64,000 bases of DNA from Saccharospirillum sp043196875 (GCF_043196875.1 NZ_JBEBMX010000001.1:744001-808000); one strand, 5' to 3'. Numbered from the stretch's first letter, positions 7,988 to 18,845 are shown. The notes: generated by a model not told the origin, from the sequence alone. Numbers and translations are program-made.

Positions 7988-8908
7988 TTAACCGGCTTGC
8001 TGCAGTATGGAATGATGCATCAAGGAGCGATGCACTGCGGTGCCCGCCATGGTACCGCCAGCCATCGCCATAGTGACATTGCCGGCCGCGCGTGCGGCAT
8101 CGCCGCAAGCAAAAACGCCGGGTACCGAGGTGGCTTGCATCATATCGGTTTCGATATAAGCGCCCATGGGACCTTCTGTCATCGCGCACCCCAATTGGCT
8201 GGCCAGGGTATTGGTCATTTCCATTTTCGGAGCGACAAACAAACCGGCCAATTGAACCTGACGACCGTCGGCCAGATGTACGATGGCCTGGTTATCGCCG
8301 CTGACTTCGGTGACCTTTGCGCGCTCAATGGTCACGCCCCGGGCCGACAGTTCACTCAGTTGATCGGCTGAGGGTTCAAAGACGCCGTTGAGGAAAAAAG
8401 TCGTCGGGCCCCAGTCCGGAATCATAAAGGCCTGATGGGCCGATTCTTCACTGCTCGCCAGCACGCCTAAAGCACCGCGATTCAATTCATAGCCGTGGCA
8501 ATAAGGACAATGAAACACACTCTGACCCCAGCGCTCATTCAGGCCAGCGATCGGCGGCAAAACATCGCGCACGCCGGTTGCCAATATCAGATAGAGCCCT
8601 TGATAGTGTTCGCCGTTTTCGAGCGTTAATTTAAATACACCATCACGCGCAGCAACGCTGTCGGCCTGACCCTTCACCCAGGTCACGTTCGGATATTTGA
8701 GCAACTGAACGCGGGCTTCATCGGCAATCTGACCCGGCGGTTTGCCATCCTGACCGATCACGCCATGGGCGTGACTGGCAAAGCGGTTGCGACGCTGGCC
8801 ACCATCGATGACCAGCACCTGGCGGTAGCCTCGTGCCAACATCATGGCGGCAGCCATGCCCGCATAACTGCCGCCGACAATGACGGCATCGTAAGTTGTA
8901 GTCATCAC
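7988..8908 (-). CDS. FAD-dependent, thioredoxin-reductase-like oxidoreductase
   Basis: A 306-residue flavoprotein. The FAD-binding GXGXXG-like motif is VGGSYAGMAAA (residues 11-21), and the redox-active pair is C134-P-Y-C137 in HCPYCHGYE; the C-terminal FAD motif is GVFACGDAA. It belongs to the low-molecular-weight thioredoxin reductase-like family, but the partner is probably not canonical thioredoxin because the NADPH-domain sequences are divergent. Its start overlaps the Rrf2 stop by four bases. It may reduce a disulfide or form one (some relatives are disulfide oxidases in natural-product pathways). Specific function unknown. Confidence 0.87.
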   Translation of the reverse strand: MMTTTYDAVIVGGSYAGMAAAMMLARGYRQVLVIDGGQRRNRFASHAHGVIGQDGKPPGQIADEARVQLLKYPNVTWVKGQADSVAARDGVFKLTLENGEHYQGLYLILATGVRDVLPPIAGLNERWGQSVFHCPYCHGYELNRGALGVLASSEESAHQAFMIPDWGPTTFFLNGVFEPSADQLSELSARGVTIERAKVTEVSGDNQAIVHLADGRQVQLAGLFVAPKMEMTNTLASQLGCAMTEGPMGAYIETDMMQATSVPGVFACGDAARAAGNVTMAMAGGTMAGTAVHRSLMHHSILQQAG

Positions 8909-9360
8909 TGATTCTCCTGATCGGCAGCGGCGCTTCGACGGCGCATACCGTGATGAAAGTCGTTACTGAGTTGCGCCAGAGTGACGCCCTTAAAGCGTTC
9001 CAAAAGTTGCTGTTCAGCGCTGGCGAAGGCATCACCCAGGGCGGAGTTGACGGCCTGTTCGACCAGACAACCCGGCATCTCGGTGCGGTGGCCAATGGCC
9101 AGCAACACCGGCTCTCCCAGAGCGACGTAAATGTCGTAAAAGGTGGTTTTTTCCAGATCACAGATCAGGCGCCAACCGCCGCCATGGCCTTTTTCTGAAC
9201 GCACCAAACCCTGGTCGCGCAAGCCACCAAGGATGCGACGGATAACCACCGGGTTGGTCTGCATCATGGTCGCCAGCGCATCCGAGGTTTGCGGAGAACC
9301 GGCTTCGGCCATGTGTAATAGGACGTGCAGAACGCCCGACAAGCGGCTGTCTCTTTTCAT
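8905..9360 (-). CDS. Rrf2 family transcriptional regulator
   Basis: A 151-residue winged-helix regulator. I take the start at 9360 (MKRDSRLSGV), which matches the usual family N-terminus, rather than 36 bases upstream. The helix-turn-helix (residues about 25-55: SDALATMMQTNPVVIRRIL) and the GHGGGW loop of the wing are clear. It has only two cysteines (C67, C98), so it lacks the three-cysteine iron-sulfur set of IscR and NsrR and may sense redox state directly through thiols, like YwnA/CymR-type members. It is the first gene of the flavoprotein-methyltransferase operon and probably represses it through the palindrome over its own start codon. Confidence 0.88.
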   Translation of the reverse strand: MKRDSRLSGVLHVLLHMAEAGSPQTSDALATMMQTNPVVIRRILGGLRDQGLVRSEKGHGGGWRLICDLEKTTFYDIYVALGEPVLLAIGHRTEMPGCLVEQAVNSALGDAFASAEQQLLERFKGVTLAQLSNDFHHGMRRRSAAADQENQ

Positions 9361-9380
9361 GTAACTTAGATTATTACATG
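9358..9380 (-). promoter_or_regulatory. Operator-like palindrome over the Rrf2 start codon
   Basis: CATGTAA (9358-9364) and TTACATG (9374-9380) form a perfect 7-base inverted repeat with a 9-base centre. The first arm includes the ATG start codon of the Rrf2 gene on the minus strand. Position and symmetry suit autorepression by a dimeric Rrf2 protein; no direct proof. Confidence 0.6.
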
Positions 9381-9450
9381 AATTAGTCAAAGACAAGCCA
9401 AGCGAATAAAAACGCCACCCTAAATGGATAACATGCCTGGCTTCAGCGCC

Positions 9451-10344
9451 TCACTGTCGGTTCCGGCGCAGTGCATCCAGAAACAGGCGAAAGGCTTGTG
9501 TGGGTTGTTTGCGACTGGGGTAATAGAGGTAATAGCCGATAAAGGGCTCACACCAGTCCTGCAGCACGGATTCCAGCCGACCGGCGGCGACTTCGTCAGC
9601 CACCATATCTGCCATAAGATGTGCCAAGCCAAAGCCTTCCAGCGCTGCCGATACCATCAAATCACCATCGTTCAGCACCAGTCCCCGACCGACCCTGACA
9701 CTCAATGGCCGCCCGTCTCGCTCAAATTCCCAGTCGTAGATACCGCCGGCAGCATTGCGAAAACAGATGCAGCGATGGGTCATCAACTCATCCGGCGTTT
9801 GTGGCCGCCCCTGCGCCTCCAAATAGGTCGGCGACGCCACCACCGCAGAGCGCAACTGAGGCCCCACCGGAATGGCCACCATGTCTTTTTCGACCTGTTC
9901 ACCCAGGCGAATACCGGCATCAAAGCCTTCGGCCACGATGTCCTGATACGCCGAGGTAATGGAGATATCGACCTGAATATCGGGGAACTCATGCATGAGT
10001 TGTACAGCGGCAGGCCACAAAACCGTCTGTGCCGCGTGCTTGCCCGCCGTTACTCGAATCCTGCCCGCTGGTCGGTCACGGTAGTCGGCCAAGGCATCCA
10101 CTTCGGTCATGATGTCGGCTAATGCCGGTGCCAGTGTAGCCAACAGCCGCTCACCGGCCTGGGTTGGCGAAACACTGCGTGTGGTGCGTGCTAACAGCTT
10201 GACACCCAGCCTGGCTTCAAGCCGCTTAATCGCCTGACTCAGCGCCGATTGCGTCACCCCGGCTTTGACAGCGGCCTGAGTAAAGCTGCGCTGCGACGCC
10301 ACCAGCTGAAAATTTGCCAAGTCGGCCAAGAGCTCAGAACGCAT
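9451..10344 (-). CDS. LysR family transcriptional regulator
   Basis: A 297-residue LysR-type regulator: N-terminal winged helix (residues 1-60, FQLVASQRSFTQAAVKAGVTQ and RLEARLGVKLLARTTR) and a C-terminal periplasmic-binding-protein-like effector domain of the common AaeR/CrgA-like subgroup. It is divergent from the SDR gene at 10446, with 101 bases between, a classic arrangement in which the regulator controls its neighbour. The effector is unknown. Confidence 0.92.
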   Translation of the reverse strand: MRSELLADLANFQLVASQRSFTQAAVKAGVTQSALSQAIKRLEARLGVKLLARTTRSVSPTQAGERLLATLAPALADIMTEVDALADYRDRPAGRIRVTAGKHAAQTVLWPAAVQLMHEFPDIQVDISITSAYQDIVAEGFDAGIRLGEQVEKDMVAIPVGPQLRSAVVASPTYLEAQGRPQTPDELMTHRCICFRNAAGGIYDWEFERDGRPLSVRVGRGLVLNDGDLMVSAALEGFGLAHLMADMVADEVAAGRLESVLQDWCEPFIGYYLYYPSRKQPTQAFRLFLDALRRNRQ

Positions 10345-10382
10345 TGAGTAGCATCTCTAATAGAGTCCAGTACCAATAAGTA

Positions 10383-10402
10383 GCTAATCTTATTTCATTA
10401 GC
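10383..10402. promoter_or_regulatory. Candidate LysR binding site between the divergent LysR and SDR genes
   Basis: GCTAAT (10383-10388) and ATTAGC (10397-10402) make a perfect inverted repeat with an 8-base centre, in the middle of the divergent intergenic region. LysR sites usually are imperfect dyads with a T-N11-A core, and this fits in size and place. Inference only. Confidence 0.5.
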
Positions 10403-10445
10403 CCTATTAATCTAGCGGCACTGTGAATGAGGAAAGGAACGAATC

Positions 10446-11261
10446 ATGAAGAAGGTTTGGCTGATCACCGGTACAGCCCGCGGGCTGGGTCTGGAAATCG
10501 CGCGGGCAGCGCTGCGCGCTGGCGATAGCGTTGTCGCAACGGCCCGCTCATCAAGCGCTCTGTCTGAGGCTTTGGGTAAGGATAATGATGCCCTGCTCAC
10601 CCTGGCTCTGGACGTCTGTGACGAAGCGACGATTAACGCAAGCGTGCAACAGGCCATCGAGCATTTCGGGCGCATTGACGTCCTGGTGAACAATGCCGCC
10701 CAAGCGCAGCTGGGTTGGTTCGAAACCATTGAGCCTGCTGAGGTTCGCCGCAACTTCGACATCAATGTCATGGGCGCCATGGCGGTGACTCGCGCTGTGC
10801 TGCCAGTTATGCGCCAGCAGCGCTCCGGGCTGCTGGTGACCATTTCATCGGTTAATGGTCTGGTTGCCAATGCCGGCGGATCGGTTTATTCGGCCACCAA
10901 ATTTGCGCTGGAAGGCTGGATGGAAGGCTTGGCTCAAGAAGTTGCACCCTTAGGCATAGGGTCCTTGATTGTCGAACCGGGGATGATGAAAACCGATTTT
11001 CTGGATCAAAGTTCCATGCGCCAGGGCCAGCTCGATATTGCCGACTACGCCGAAGCTGTCGCCCAGTTTAGCGCCTTTATCGACAGCGCCAATCACGCCC
11101 AGCCGGGAGATCCGGCGCAGCTTGCGGCCCGGCTTATCGAACTGATCAGCGAGGAAGACACTCCCGAGCGTTTCGTCTTTGGTGCCGACGCACTCGAATG
11201 GGCGGGTGCTAAGCTCGACCGACTGCGCCAGGAACTCAATCATTCTGCGCAACGGGCTTAG
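10446..11261 (+). CDS. SDR family oxidoreductase
   Basis: A 271-residue classical short-chain dehydrogenase. The cofactor motif is TGTARGLG (residues 8-15), NNAAQ follows the fourth strand, and the catalytic residues are the serines of TISSVNG and the YSATK motif. Arginine or lysine preference at the end of strand two (ATARSS) suggests NADP(H). It resembles the single-domain oxidoreductases of the YbbO/DltE type found next to LysR regulators. Preceded by GAGGAAAGG, a good ribosome site. Substrate unknown. Confidence 0.9.
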   Translation: MKKVWLITGTARGLGLEIARAALRAGDSVVATARSSSALSEALGKDNDALLTLALDVCDEATINASVQQAIEHFGRIDVLVNNAAQAQLGWFETIEPAEVRRNFDINVMGAMAVTRAVLPVMRQQRSGLLVTISSVNGLVANAGGSVYSATKFALEGWMEGLAQEVAPLGIGSLIVEPGMMKTDFLDQSSMRQGQLDIADYAEAVAQFSAFIDSANHAQPGDPAQLAARLIELISEEDTPERFVFGADALEWAGAKLDRLRQELNHSAQRA

Positions 11262-11283
11262 CACATCGAGCGGTTACAACGTG

Positions 11284-11314
11284 CCGGGTGCTCAGCTGTA
11301 AAGGCGGCACCCGG
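11284..11314. terminator. Hairpin between the convergent SDR and glmS genes
   Basis: CCGGGTGC (11284-11291) pairs with GCACCCGG (11307-11314) across a 15-base loop. It lies where transcripts of both convergent genes should end, but has no U-run on either side, so it may be a weak or factor-assisted terminator. Confidence 0.4.
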
Positions 11315-11338
11315 GATCGTTATTCCACCGTCACCGAC

Positions 11339-13168
<1,830 letters not shown>

Positions 13169-13233
13169 AGGAGGCTCCTTTTAGGCGTTATACCCGCTCT
13201 AAATAGCGAGTCAGAAAATTCAAGAAATACGGA

Positions 13234-14592
13234 TTAATTTTTAGTCGGTCGCTGCCACTTACTGATGCTGACCTGCCGCGCGCGGCCAATGCTTAACTGA
13301 TCGGCCGGAGCGGTTTTGGTGATCACCGAACCGGCGCCAATAAAGGCACCGTCTTCCAGAGTCACCGGCGCGACCAAGGTGGAATTAGAACCGACAAACA
13401 CACCGGCACCGATATCGGTGCGGAATTTATTAGCGCCATCGTAATTGCAGGTAATAGTGCCGGCGCCGATGTTGGCGTTGGCACCAACACGGGCATCGCC
13501 GACGTAGCTGAGATGGTTAATCTTGGCGCCGGCTTCAACCTGAGCGTTCTTGGTTTCGACGAAGTTACCCACCTTGGCACCATCGCCCAGCGTTGTGCCC
13601 GGACGAATGCGCGCAAAAGGCCCGACATTGACCTTGGCACCGAGGTCAGCCTGATCAATAACAGTATTGGCCTCGACTACCGCACCATCGCCCAAACGCG
13701 CATTACGGATCACACAATTAGGGCCGATGCGCACACCGGCGCCCAGCACAACCTCGCCTTCAAAGACGGCATTAATGTCGATAAAACAATCCGCACCCAC
13801 GGTGACCGAGCCGCGCACATCGACACGCGCCGGGTCGGCCAGCGAACAACCGGCAAGCATTAGCTGCTCGGCCTGACGCCGTTGAAAACGACGTTCCAGA
13901 TCGGCCAGTTGCACGCGGTTATTCACACCCAAAGTCTCTTCTTCATCCGCCGGCTGAGCGGTGCGCACAGCCACCTTTTCGCTGACCGCCATGGCGATCA
14001 AATCGGTCAGGTAATATTCGCCCTGAGCGTTGTCGTTACCCAGACGCGGCAACCACTGATGCAGTACCCAGGCGGGCATGGCGAGAATGCCGGAATTCAC
14101 CTCGGTGATGGTTTTCTGCTCGGCGCTGGCGTCTTTTTCTTCAACGATGGCCTGCACGTCACCCGCGGCATTGCGCACGATGCGGCCATAGCCCGATGGG
14201 TCGTCCAGGGTAACGGTTAGCAAGGCGATGGCCTGGTCATCGACCTGGCTGATCAGCTGGTTCAGGGTTTCGACGCGAGTTAAAGGAACGTCGCCGTACA
14301 ACACCAGCACGGTGCCACTTTCTGGCAGATTGGGCAGCGCCTGGGCCACCGCATGACCGGTGCCGAGTTGTTCGCTTTGCAGCGCGAAGCGTACTGGCTG
14401 GTCGGCAAAATGCGCTTTGACGGCTTCGCTGCCGTGACCCACCACCAGCGTAATGTCAGACGCAAATTGACGAGCGGTATCGACAACATGCTGCACCAGC
14501 GGCCGGCCGGCCAGCGGATGCAATACTTTGGGCAGGCTCGATTTCATTCTCGATCCCTGGCCTGCCGCTAAAACAACTACATTGACGTCCAT
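13234..14592 (-). CDS. glmU: Bifunctional N-acetylglucosamine-1-phosphate uridyltransferase / glucosamine-1-phosphate acetyltransferase
   Basis: A 452-residue enzyme making UDP-N-acetylglucosamine. The N-terminal pyrophosphorylase begins with LAAGQGSRMKSSLPKV (residues 8-23), and the C-terminal half is a left-handed beta helix of hexapeptide repeats (from about residue 250) ending with the acetyltransferase site. I start at 14592 (MDVNVVVLAAG), since the family begins there; an upstream extension is non-conserved. It precedes glmS on the same strand, as in E. coli and Pseudomonas. Confidence 0.97.
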   Translation of the reverse strand: MDVNVVVLAAGQGSRMKSSLPKVLHPLAGRPLVQHVVDTARQFASDITLVVGHGSEAVKAHFADQPVRFALQSEQLGTGHAVAQALPNLPESGTVLVLYGDVPLTRVETLNQLISQVDDQAIALLTVTLDDPSGYGRIVRNAAGDVQAIVEEKDASAEQKTITEVNSGILAMPAWVLHQWLPRLGNDNAQGEYYLTDLIAMAVSEKVAVRTAQPADEEETLGVNNRVQLADLERRFQRRQAEQLMLAGCSLADPARVDVRGSVTVGADCFIDINAVFEGEVVLGAGVRIGPNCVIRNARLGDGAVVEANTVIDQADLGAKVNVGPFARIRPGTTLGDGAKVGNFVETKNAQVEAGAKINHLSYVGDARVGANANIGAGTITCNYDGANKFRTDIGAGVFVGSNSTLVAPVTLEDGAFIGAGSVITKTAPADQLSIGRARQVSISKWQRPTKN

Positions 14593-14761
14593 GCGTCGAC
14601 TCCATGCATAAATCGGTGAATGGACTGCATTGTAGAGCCAAAGCAAGATGACACAACCCAGCTTTAGTCAGGATTTTTTTGACGAAACGAAAAGAAAGGC
14701 CGGTGTACCTGACCGGGTGCATCAGCGATAATGCCGCCACTGTTTAAGCAAGGACAAGACG

Positions 14762-15769
14762 ATGCATATATTGGTCACCGGCGCCGCCGGCTTTATTGGC
14801 TATCACCTGAGCAAAGCGCTGCTGGCCCGCGGTGATAGCGTCGTCGGTATCGACAACCTGAACGACTACTACGAAGTCAGCCTGAAGCAAGCCCGTTTGG
14901 CACAGCTGGATGGACAAAGTGGTTTTCAGTTCGAGCGTCTGGACGTGGCAGATCGATCAGGCATGGAAGCGCTGTTTGCCAAGCATCGTTTTGACCGGGT
15001 GGTGCATCTGGCGGCTCAGGCCGGAGTGCGTTATTCAATTGAGAACCCGCACGCCTATGTGCAGGCGAATCTGGTCGGCTTTCTGAATATCCTCGAAGGC
15101 TGTCGCCACCAGCAGGTTGAACATCTGGTCTATGCATCATCAAGCTCGGTATACGGCGCCAATGAATTGCAGCCGTTCAGCGAACAGCATGCGGTGGATC
15201 ATCCGGTGTCGCTCTATGCCGCCTCGAAAAAATCCAACGAGATGATGGCGCACAGTTACGCCAATTTGTATGGCCTGCCGTGCACCGGGCTGCGCTTTTT
15301 TACCGTCTATGGCCCTTGGGGTCGTCCGGATATGGCGTTGTTCAAATTCACCCGCGGCATTCTCGACGGTACACCGATCGACCTCTATAACGGCGGCGAT
15401 ATGGTGCGCGATTTCACCTACATCGACGACATCATCGAAGGCGTGGTGCGCACTACCGATCACATCGCCCAGCCCGACCCGGACTGGAACGGCAAAGCGC
15501 CACGACCGGACACCAGCTTCGCGCCCTACCGGCTGTACAACATTGGCAATAACACCCCGGTGAAGCTGCTCGATTTTGTCGATGCCATCGAAACAGCGGC
15601 CGGTAAAAAAGCGCAGCGTAATCTGATGCCGATGCAGGATGGCGATGTGCCTTCGACCTTTGCCGATGTGTCGGCGCTGGAAACGGCGGTCGGCTTTAAA
15701 CCCTCAACACCGATTCAAACGGGTGTCGATCAGTTCGTGGCCTGGTATCGCGACTACTATCAAGTCTGA
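14762..15769 (+). CDS. UDP-glucuronate 4-epimerase-like NAD-dependent epimerase
   Basis: A 335-residue extended SDR. The NAD motif is GAAGFIG (residues 7-13), the segment GIDNLNDYYEVSLKQARL is typical of the UDP-glucuronic acid 4-epimerases (CapI, LspL, WbnF type), and the catalytic YAASKK motif is present. These enzymes interconvert UDP-glucuronate and UDP-galacturonate for surface polysaccharides. It is a single gene here, divergent from glmU with 169 bases between, so any polysaccharide cluster must be elsewhere. Start ATG follows AAGGACAAGACG. Confidence 0.87.
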   Translation: MHILVTGAAGFIGYHLSKALLARGDSVVGIDNLNDYYEVSLKQARLAQLDGQSGFQFERLDVADRSGMEALFAKHRFDRVVHLAAQAGVRYSIENPHAYVQANLVGFLNILEGCRHQQVEHLVYASSSSVYGANELQPFSEQHAVDHPVSLYAASKKSNEMMAHSYANLYGLPCTGLRFFTVYGPWGRPDMALFKFTRGILDGTPIDLYNGGDMVRDFTYIDDIIEGVVRTTDHIAQPDPDWNGKAPRPDTSFAPYRLYNIGNNTPVKLLDFVDAIETAAGKKAQRNLMPMQDGDVPSTFADVSALETAVGFKPSTPIQTGVDQFVAWYRDYYQV

Positions 15770-15785
15770 GAAAAGCTAACCTTAC

Positions 15786-16751
15786 TTATACCCAACCAAA
15801 AGCCCGCAACGCCACCAGCCCGACGCTGGTGGTCACCAGGCTGAGCACCGTTGACGTTGCGATAATGGACGCCGCCAAATTGGCGTTACCGCCCATGGCG
15901 CGCACCATTACGTAACTGGCAGCGGCCGTCGGCGCAGCTGCCATCAGGTAAAATACGCCCAGTTCCAGCCCGCCAAAACCCAGCCAATAAGCGACCAGCA
16001 CAGCAGAGACCGGAATAAATATCAGCTTAAACGCCGAGGCCCAGGCCGTTACCCGGCCGGCTTCAACAAAACCACGCCAGGACAAACTCGCACCGACGCA
16101 GATCAGCGCCAGTGGCAAGGTCATGCGGGCAAAATAATTACCGGTATCAAGCACCCAGACCGGCACCGGAATCTTGAGCAGGACGATAACCGCCGCCAGC
16201 AGGATGGCAATGATTAAGGGATTGCGCACGATATCGCGCGAAGCCGCCACCACCGGATGCAGATGGCTCGCACGCGGCGACCAGCGACTCAGCGTAATCA
16301 CCGACAAGACGTTATAAAGCAGGGTATTGAACGCCAGATAAACCGAAGCCAGCAGCGCCGCTTCCTGACCAAAGGCATTGAGACAAAACGCCAACCCGAT
16401 AATGCCCATGTTGCCGCGAAAGCTGCTCTGTACGAAGACGCCCCGTTCGTCGTGATGCGGCACCAAAAATAGCGTCACCACCGACAGCACTAAAAACCAG
16501 GCCAGGTTAAACAGCAATGCCAACAGAATAATGCCGTCACCCGGAATACTGGTCGGCCGGGCAGTGACGATATTCAGAAACAACAAACTGGGCAGGGCGA
16601 CGTTGAAAACCAGCTTGGAGCCGCCTTGAACAAAGGCGTCATTGATCCAGTCCAAACGGCGAAAAACGACGCCGAGAACAACCACTAGGGCGATGGGGCC
16701 GGTAACCTGAAGCGAAAACAGCAGCAGTGACAGCAAGGGGGAGACGTCCAC
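15786..16751 (-). CDS. AEC family transporter (auxin efflux carrier fold)
   Basis: A 321-residue polytopic inner membrane protein with about ten hydrophobic segments in two halves, typical of the AEC family (YfdV, MdcF, YwkB). FNVALPSLLFLNIV and AAAPTAAASYVMVRAMGG are the recognisable family segments. Substrates in this family are mostly carboxylates or unknown. It is a single gene, converging on the UDP-glucuronate epimerase and followed upstream by the yaeH homologue. Confidence 0.88.
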   Translation of the reverse strand: MDVSPLLSLLLFSLQVTGPIALVVVLGVVFRRLDWINDAFVQGGSKLVFNVALPSLLFLNIVTARPTSIPGDGIILLALLFNLAWFLVLSVVTLFLVPHHDERGVFVQSSFRGNMGIIGLAFCLNAFGQEAALLASVYLAFNTLLYNVLSVITLSRWSPRASHLHPVVAASRDIVRNPLIIAILLAAVIVLLKIPVPVWVLDTGNYFARMTLPLALICVGASLSWRGFVEAGRVTAWASAFKLIFIPVSAVLVAYWLGFGGLELGVFYLMAAAPTAAASYVMVRAMGGNANLAASIIATSTVLSLVTTSVGLVALRAFGWV

Positions 16752-16829
16752 AAAAACGGACGCCCAGTATAGAGAGCCGATCCGGTCGGGGCCAGCAACG
16801 CAGCGGCCACGACCGGGGCTTTTGAGGTC

Positions 16830-17210
16830 TTACTTGAGGCGCTTGATGTCGGCCTCGATCTCTTCGATTTTGTTCTGAACCACCTTTTCCAGGTGGTGCA
16901 GATCGTCGAGAATTTTCTTCTTCAGATCCGTTTCTACATGCACGCGACGGGCAATGGAATCCAGCTCATCAACCAACTGGCGCAGCGCCGGAGAAATTTC
17001 AGTGGTATCGAGATAGCTGCTGGTGCCGCTGTCGATCTTGACGCGCTTTTGCTGACGCGGGTACTTAAATTTCTCGCTGCGGGCAAACAGATCGCCCTTT
17101 TCGCGCTTGTAATAGATCTTCAGAATATCGTCGTAGCCTTCGGTGCGAAGGGTATACTTTTCGATCTTGTCGGTGTCGGTGACACCGACGGAATTCAAGT
17201 GTTCAAACAT
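16830..17210 (-). CDS. yaeH: YaeH/UPF0325 (DUF3461) family protein
   Basis: A 126-residue protein matching E. coli YaeH throughout: the N-terminus MFEHLNSVGVTDTDKIEKY, the DILKIYY and FKYPRQ segments, and the acidic coiled C-terminus (LHHLEKVVQNKIEEIEADI). The start at 17210 is supported by AGGATGCTCG just upstream and by the family N-terminus; the open frame upstream is not conserved. The function of the family is not known. It is divergent from a 94-residue hypothetical gene. Confidence 0.93.
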   Translation of the reverse strand: MFEHLNSVGVTDTDKIEKYTLRTEGYDDILKIYYKREKGDLFARSEKFKYPRQQKRVKIDSGTSSYLDTTEISPALRQLVDELDSIARRVHVETDLKKKILDDLHHLEKVVQNKIEEIEADIKRLK

Positions 17211-17363
17211 CGAGCATCCTTGAGCGTATGTAAGAGTGAATGTTCGGGCGTACAATTTTTGTACTGAGCCTAGGTTACGCCAATGGTAACCGCAATCAAC
17301 TAGCAAGCGGCGTGCCTGTCGCAGTTCCATAAAACCCAGCTTAAAACGGAAATTTTTTGCACC

Positions 17364-17648
17364 ATGACGTTGCACATTCGCCTGATTGAACTCGAACGCT
17401 ACCTGCCTGATGTCACTAATGATGCCGACCTGCAGCGCGCCTTCGGTCCGTTAAAACGCTATTGTCGCGAACAAGCAAACCGGGCGTTAACGCTGGCACC
17501 TTTTTCAGAAACCGATCGCGGTGAAGCCGCGCTGGTGATCATTGGCACCGATAAAGGTCAGATCGAAACGGAGGTGCGGGCACTGGAAGAATGGATGGAA
17601 GCGAATCTGCCCGGGCAGATGCTGAGATTGGAGGCCAACTGGCTGTAG
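17364..17648 (+). CDS. Small conserved hypothetical protein, DUF503-like
   Basis: A 94-residue acidic protein. Its pattern (beta strand HIRLIELERYLPD, helix LKRYCREQANRAL, strand EAALVIIGTD, helix ALEEWMEANL) is reminiscent of the ferredoxin-like DUF503 fold, but I cannot confirm the relation. The ATG at 17364 overlaps nothing and has no clear Shine-Dalgarno sequence. Codon use resembles the neighbours, and the frame fills the space between the YaeH promoter and the fbaA terminator, which supports it as a real gene. Function unknown. Confidence 0.65.
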   Translation: MTLHIRLIELERYLPDVTNDADLQRAFGPLKRYCREQANRALTLAPFSETDRGEAALVIIGTDKGQIETEVRALEEWMEANLPGQMLRLEANWL

Positions 17649-17662
17649 CCTTCCCAAAACGG

Positions 17663-17697
17663 AAAACGCCACCGGAGCAAAGCACACCGGTGGCGTT
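17663..17697 (-). terminator. fbaA: Terminator hairpin downstream of fbaA
   Basis: A perfect 11-base stem, AACGCCACCGG (17665-17675) and CCGGTGGCGTT (17687-17697), loop 11 bases. On the minus strand it is followed by TTTT, fitting an intrinsic terminator for fbaA; it also lies 16 bases after the stop of the convergent small gene and could serve both. Confidence 0.75.
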
Positions 17698-17720
17698 GGT
17701 CAGACCGGCTTGTGTCAGTC

Positions 17721-18797
17721 TCAGTTACGACCGACAGCGTTCAGGTCAGCAAAGGTTTTTTCCAGTCGCTTGACCATGCTTTCTTCGCCTTTGCGCAACC
17801 AAACGCGCGGGTCGTAGAACTTCTTGTTCGGCTTGTCGTCGCCTTCAGGGTTACCGATCTGGCTTTGCAGATAGGCTTCGTTTTCCTGGTAGTAGGCGCG
17901 AATACCATCCCAGTTGGCCCATTGCGTATCGGTGTCGATGTTCATCTTGATGACGCCGTAGCTGATCGCTTCCTTGATTTCCGCTTCGGTAGAACCAGAG
18001 CCGCCGTGGAAGACAAAGTTCAGAGCGTTGTTCTCCAGGCCGAAAACCTCGGCGCAGTGCGCTTGGGAATCGCGCAAAATAGTCGGCTTCAGTTTGACGT
18101 TGCCCGGCTTATAAACACCGTGCACGTTGCCGAATGAAGCAGCGATGGTGAAGCGCGGGCTGATGGCGTTCAGCACTTTATAAGCGTAAGCCACATCTTC
18201 AGGCTTGGTGTAGAGGTTCGATTCATCGACGTCGCTGTTATCGACACCGTCTTCTTCACCACCGGTGACACCCAGTTCGATTTCCAGCGTCATACCCATT
18301 TTGCTCATACGCGTAAGGTACTGGGCGCAGGTGTCGACGTTGTCTTCCAGGCTGTCTTCCGACAAATCGATCATATGCGAAGAGAACAGCGGCTTGCCGG
18401 TTTCGGCGAAGTGTTTTTCACCGGCATCGAGCAGGCCATCAATCCAGGGCAGCAACTTACGGGCAGCGTGGTCGGTGTGCAGAATGACCGGCACGCCGTA
18501 GGATTCGGCCACTGCATGCACATGGCGGGCACCGGCCAGGGCGCCCAAAATGGCGTTGCCCTGACCCTCGAGTTTCAGACCTTTACCGGCCAAAAAGCCA
18601 GCACCACCGTTGGAGAACTGAATGATCACTGGCGAGCCGACACGCGCGGCCGCTTCCAGAGTAGCGTTGATGGTATCGGTGTTAACGCAGTTAACCGCCG
18701 GCAGCGCGAAGCCTTCGGCTTTGGCGACTTCAAAAATCTTCTGTACATCGTCGCCAACGGCGACACCGGGTTTGACGACATCGAGTACTTTGGTCAT
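17721..18797 (-). CDS. fbaA: Fructose-bisphosphate aldolase, class II
   Basis: A 358-residue zinc-dependent aldolase of the long (E. coli FbaA, class IIA) type, cleaving fructose-1,6-bisphosphate in glycolysis and gluconeogenesis. Visible signatures are LHTDHAARK (zinc histidine), ELGVTGGEEDGVD, NVHGVYKPGNV, and FVFHGGSGS. Length equals the E. coli enzyme. It lies 48 bases behind pgk on the same strand, likely co-transcribed, and a strong hairpin follows it. Confidence 0.97.
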   Translation of the reverse strand: MTKVLDVVKPGVAVGDDVQKIFEVAKAEGFALPAVNCVNTDTINATLEAAARVGSPVIIQFSNGGAGFLAGKGLKLEGQGNAILGALAGARHVHAVAESYGVPVILHTDHAARKLLPWIDGLLDAGEKHFAETGKPLFSSHMIDLSEDSLEDNVDTCAQYLTRMSKMGMTLEIELGVTGGEEDGVDNSDVDESNLYTKPEDVAYAYKVLNAISPRFTIAASFGNVHGVYKPGNVKLKPTILRDSQAHCAEVFGLENNALNFVFHGGSGSTEAEIKEAISYGVIKMNIDTDTQWANWDGIRAYYQENEAYLQSQIGNPEGDDKPNKKFYDPRVWLRKGEESMVKRLEKTFADLNAVGRN

Positions 18798-18845
18798 AGC
18801 TGGAACCCTCTTGCTGGGGCGGCCAAGCCGCCCATCGGTGTTATT

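Noticed and set aside
9424..10122. 232-codon frame antisense to the LysR gene
   Set aside because: The LysR protein is complete in the other strand; the antisense product lacks any pattern.
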